Source: Tubiluchus corallicola (lineage: Eukaryota; Priapulida; Priapulimorpha; Priapulimorphida; Tubiluchidae). Taken from it: a stretch of DNA of 60,000 nucleotides. Of the stretch, positions 53,501 through 59,500 are shown in pieces (position 1 is the first letter of the stretch; every line of letters begins with the position of its first letter). The stretch is from contig JAQGDQ010000047.1 of NCBI GenBank assembly GCA_030141605.1, positions 250,001 to 310,000 of the forward strand. Direction: 5' to 3'. The notes under the pieces were generated by a model. It ran no database searches, was not told the origin of the DNA, and saw only the letters and a program-made list of their open reading frames with translations. The position numbers were made by a program, and so were the translations under genes.

Positions 53501-56500
53501 CTGACTCCACTTCACAGTCTTCGCCTCTTAGATGCTATATTCTCATTTTGGCTTGCTGACTGCTCAATTTCAGATCGTTTTTTTTTCAATTTTCTGCTGA
53601 GAGTACTTTGGGAAATTTTCAGCTGCGCTGCTGCACACATCTGCCCATCTTTGGAAGTTTACCGTACTGCTCTAAAATTTTCAGTTTCTCCTTAACTGTT
53701 AGATCTTTACGCTTATGCTCCACTTTCCAAACTTCTTAACTCTATGCTCTTATTTGCTGTATGATACTTACTCTTGTAAGTCACAAGGAATACTGGATGA
53801 TTACTGTACCTGCATCTTTGTCTATTAACTCATTTATCCTAAAAGCGTGATTTGCAACTAGAGCATCAAAAGGAAAGTGCTAGGTAAGTGATTAAATGTT
53901 TAGCTTCCAGGAATTCTTTGGGCAACGAGGTTAATTGCTGTGGGCGAGCGGGTAACAGATTCTAAGCAAAACTGCTACGACAGCATATTAGCACATGATA
54001 AAAGTACCTGTTTACAAGCAAAACGGTACTTAACATGATTGTTTCTACATATATAATGCACAAAAGGGAAGTAAAGATGACATAAAAGTAGGAAAGGGTG
54101 TTTTGGCACATACAAATGTCTTATTTTAAGTACATGAAGGAAAAATATTGAGTTGATTAAGTGAAGTTATTTGAGTCAATTACCAATATTTGTTATGTAT
54201 ATTTGAATAGAAGCGGCCCGTTCCAGGTGGTTTTGAGTCAATTAAGTGATTGCGTCTATCAACCGTGAGTCTATTAAGCGGCGACTACTGTACATTGTAT
54301 TAAACTATTGCTAGATTGATTTCATCGACTTTTGAAAGAATGAATAGCTTTTCTTATGCATACATCAAAGTGACAGCATTTGACTACAGTTGCAACCATA
54401 GGCAATAAAAATTGATTTGATTAACTTTTGAAATGGTTAATAGCTTTACTTAATTACGAGTAGATCAAAGTGCTAAATTTGCAAATTAGAAGCATTTGAC
54501 TAACACTGCAATGGCAATGAAAATGGCTTTCTTATACACTTATTATAGATGACTTTCAATAACTTAATACTAGTCATAGTAAGTTCTCCATAACAATATC
54601 AATGTATACACTAAGACATTTTTCTTGTGAGTTATTAACATTTTGGCATTGTTTTCGCTTGCCATACCTATGCCAGTGGCTTATGGAAAGTTGTTTACTC
54701 ACAGGCAAGTTTCTGTTCATCAACAGCCCAAAATACTCCTCTGGAGATGTGGCTAGCGTTAGAACCCCTGAATTCCCTCAAAGCATGGATGAGTGCACAT
54801 TGAAGTTCTGGTACCATATGTATGGCTCTGATGGAATGAGAACTCTAACCGTAAGCATGCTTTTTCAGACGTTTGCTGCGTCAGGCACATAGTACAGCTA
54901 TTGTATGATATTCTGTAAATCTCTGTGTGCATAGTTTTGTAACGATGGGGCAGACACTTTAGCTGCATATCCTGTTATTTATGTCTGGCCAACACTTTTA
55001 TTAATCTAATGTGTCACTTGAAATTTTAATTTCAAAGAAATGAAATGGCTACAAATAGCCACTGAAAGCATGATCTTTTTATTGTGAATTAGTGCACGAG
55101 TCTAGAAATGAATTTGAACATTTTGGCATTTTCTTCATATTACCACTCCAAAAAACTATGCGATATGCAAGCCTTAAATACGAAATTTTCATTTCATAAG
55201 GTTGCATATTTTTGTTGGTGAGGGTGGCATGATGCCGGCATGAAGACAGTGCTACTATATGATAAAACAGTCATTTTTTCAGGAGCTTTTGTAGCAATTT
55301 TGTTACTTTTACTAATAAATGGAAAGCTTGTTCTTGTAGGTATACACTCAAGATACTGTGGGTCAAAGAGCTCTAATGTGGCACGCTGCAGGACCTCAGG
55401 GAAATCAGTGGAAATTCGCCCACGTGCTGATTGGACATTTTAATGACTATTTTGTTGTATTTGAAGCAGTTAGAGGCGATGACCCAGAAACAATTATTGC
55501 TATTGATGACATTTCATTTTCTGTATCTTGCACTGCACCAGGTAATTACATATTTGTTAAATATATTTAATGGGATCTTATCTGTTATATGTTATAATTC
55601 ATACAGTATATAGTGATTACTGAGCCTAGACATAATTATTAACTGAGTGTATTTTGATTCCAAAAGTAGCAGCTCTCATTTGTTTTTTAATTAACCTTAC
55701 ATACCCTACAGAATAACAATACAAAATATATACAATGCAAATCTGTAATGTGAAACAGTGTTATTAAAATTCTTTGACCACTGTGTGGTAATTAATTATC
55801 CAAAGATATTTCAATTTTAGTGTAATTATCCAAAGATATTTCAATTTTAGTGTAATTTTCCAAAGATATTTTAGTGCAATTATCCAAAGATATTTCAATT
55901 TTATTGTACACTTCTGATTTTGCACAGTTGTACAATAGTAGAGTAAATTCTGGTTCTAGAGTAAATTCATCCATTTTGTCAACACAATGCCAATGCTGTT
56001 TTATGTGTGGGTGATAATAAATGCTACTGTTTTTTAACAGGTGGAGTGACAGTATCTCCCTCTCCTTGTAAGTTTACAGAATTCTGGTGTGACAATGGTG
56101 ACTGCATTCCCATTGAATGGGAGTGTGATGGGGACACTGACTGCACTGATGGCTCAGATGAAAGCCATTGCAATCATACAGCCACTGGAGGTTTGTTGCC
56201 CCTACTCAAGCTTTGGACTTTGTTATACAATAAACTGTAATATCAAAATGCAGGCATTGTTTAAGGATCTATTGAAAAACAAAAAACTGATTGATGTAGT
56301 ATTTTGTAAATTTGGTCTCTTGCTGTCTTTTTGTTGTCTTTTAACACTTTTACTGTGTAGCCCTGCTGTTACTACTGCTCATCCTGCTCATCTCTAGAGA
56401 GCGTCATGTCACAGCTGTCGTTAATAATAAACGTAGCTTCTGTAGATTTCAGCCATTAATGCCTTTGCAAATGATGTTAAAAAGCACTTGAGTTTGAGAA

Positions 56501-59500
56501 CAGTGGTGATACAAATCACATCCTTCCTACTGTAGCATAACTAAATATTAAAATTTTGTTTTTAGCTTTTTTTGGGGAAATGAGAAAACCTTTTTTACAC
56601 ATGCTTCTGTGTGATTTCCATAGTTAGGAATTCTGCTATTTTTACAAATCATATGTTCAGTGAGAAGTCGCATCTTTTTACTGAATGTCATTTTTGGGCA
56701 TCATTTCCGAATATTTCTTTGGCATTTCTTTTTTCTGTTTTTTTAAGTGATAAAGGCTATGATGATGATGATACTGATTATAATAATAATATTTGACACA
56801 ATTTTTTGCATACCAAACTAATGTTGAATTTAATTCATTTACACGTACTTGGTGGTTATATGAAAACAAAGATGATTAATTATAACAATTATGATTATAG
56901 GGTTATAATGCACATAAGTTTTTACTTAACTATAACTTATTTTAAGTTAAGCACTTAATACAGCTTCTGAATTTTACTTCTTGATTTTAGATTCACATTG
57001 TACATGCCTTGCATCACAATCTAACAAGCCTCGCTTTTCCTGTAGTGCATTTGCGCTTCGACTTTAGTGTGTGCCACTGGCACATTTTATTTCAATTTTT
57101 AATTAAATCAGTAAACTAAAATTGTAACTAACGTTCAATTTGCTAGTAATATTGCTGTGTTTTGTGAAATGAATGACATAACACTCGGGACGCCATGCAA
57201 AATACCTGTCTACTGCACATGTTCTATTCTCCTTAATCTTATTTAAAAATTTTATTATCTATGGGATTTTATATAATCATCTAAGGTTATTAAAAAGTAG
57301 TGTTTTTCACATCTAGTGTTGATACTTTTTGTGCATCAACAGCTTAAACTTGTGAAAATGCTTTTGATTTTAGAACCAAAGACAACACCACCTTCTGTAA
57401 CTGATTACCCTGGAGAGCCTCTCCCCCAAGGTGATTGTATCGATAATTATCTTGAGTGTGATGACAAGAACTGCATACCATATATTTATGAGTGTGATGG
57501 ATATAAAGACTGTTCTGGGGGAGAAGACGAAACCAGATTTTGCCGTAAGATTCACTGTTTAATAAACAATTTTTAGTACTGTATTAACTAACAATTGTAT
57601 ATATAACATTACGGCAGATATTGTAAACCTTTCTCCGGTAGGGCCTTGCATCCAAGCTAACAACATTTGAGAGTGTAAAAGTATAGCTTTGAAAAATTAA
57701 ATGGAAGCTTTTGACGATCTTAGCCATTTGTAATAAACAAAACCCTTTTTATTGTTGTTGCAGCTTGTTACATTGAGAGATAATTAAAGTCAATGAAAAA
57801 TGTATGAAAGTTTCACCTCAAATACTGATTAGAAGAACCAAGTTTTGTAATTCTTAGTGTACTTGTAAAAGATGAATGTTTCTGCTTGCTTTTTACAGCA
57901 AAATGAAACATTCTACTTGAGCTCTTTGACGGACTTAGATTTGAATTCATTTGTAAAACAAACTTCCTTTGCTTAACAATGTTTTTTGTGGTTTTTGAAA
58001 ACTCTAACAGACATCGTTTGTTATAGCTTTCAAACCGTGTGATGAGGACTACTATTTCTGTAGAGATGAGGTTAATAGGTGTGTCCCTCTAGACAAAAGA
58101 TGTGACAACAAAACCGATTGCTTCACTGACAATTCTGATGAAATGTTTTGCTCAGGTGAGTAATACTATGTAGTTTATATTGTAAGTGCTGTACAGTTTA
58201 GTGTTTTTGTAAATGCGTATTTGTCAAACTGTATTTCTTAATTGACGTGTAATCATTACATACTTTACATGATTTAATTGCTAATTATGTGTATTTTTAG
58301 CTTGCCCTGCGAAGTACTGCTTAAATGGTGGTAACTGTTCAGTGGGTTATAATGGACCTGTTTGTTCGTAAGTAATACTTTGTCTTATGTAATGCACTTA
58401 AAGTACAAAGATAGCTTGAATTGTTTAATTTTTTATATATTGTCAGCGTATTGGACGAGTAAACAAGTATCGCTAGTTGTTACTACAATGGACCCAGTCT
58501 TGTGTAGTTTACTATTTTTCAGGAATAAATTGTATAATTACTTTACATGTAAGCCTTTTCCGGTAAGTTTTTAACTGGCATTAAGTCGATGTAAAAGGCA
58601 AATGAGTTACAGACACTTCAAAATGTATTCCACATGTAAAAAGGTATTCCCAGCATATACACTCACTCGCCACAGAATCATTAATCCATCATTTCACTAC
58701 AGCCAGCCACAGTTACCATAATAAATACCGACAGTACAACTTATGGTAAAACGAGATGCTGGCAGGCATATTCACTGTGCAAACACAGACCTACAAGTGT
58801 GCAAAATTTTGAAAAAATTTCGGTACTTAGCTCTATTTACATCTTACTAAAAAGGTGCATTACCACAATAAAGTAGGTACATCCCTGAGCGACCCAGATA
58901 CGAGCATACACCCATCTACAGCTAAAATCATATCTATAGGCAACAAAAACCTGGATTGACCCATTGCTGCTGCAGTTACTAAAGCAAGCAAATTTATGTT
59001 ATTTATATATTCGACAGGCAAGTATGAAACCTTAGTGCATTTGCAGGCACATGCGACTAGTTTTACAAAAATTTAAAAAAACTATTTGAAATTCTAAATA
59101 AATTGATCCATGTTAGCACAACCACTAACATTTTATAACTCGCTAAAACCTGCCCTGTTAATTTGTTAGTCTACTGAATGCATTTTCGACGTGATTCTCA
59201 ACTCTTAATTTTTATACTGATTAATTCAATAGTTTTATTTTTACTAGCTAATATCTGTGTTTATAACTGTAATAATCATAATCATTAATATATTAATATA
59301 GCCACGTAGATGAAATTCTCCATGCTAAAAGCATGAAATATTTTTACAGATGTCCACCTGACACAGGTACCAATAGATGTCAGTTTACTACTACACCTAC
59401 TTCACCTACAAATGGTAACAAATGGCTTGCAGGTGTAATTGTTGCTGCCACACTGCTAGTCCTGTCACTAATTCTTGCTGCCACCTATTTTCTTGCAAAA

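Noticed and set aside
55792-55974. Antisense ORF with repeated [10 protein letters not shown]
   Set aside because: It is the translation of a 30-base minisatellite.
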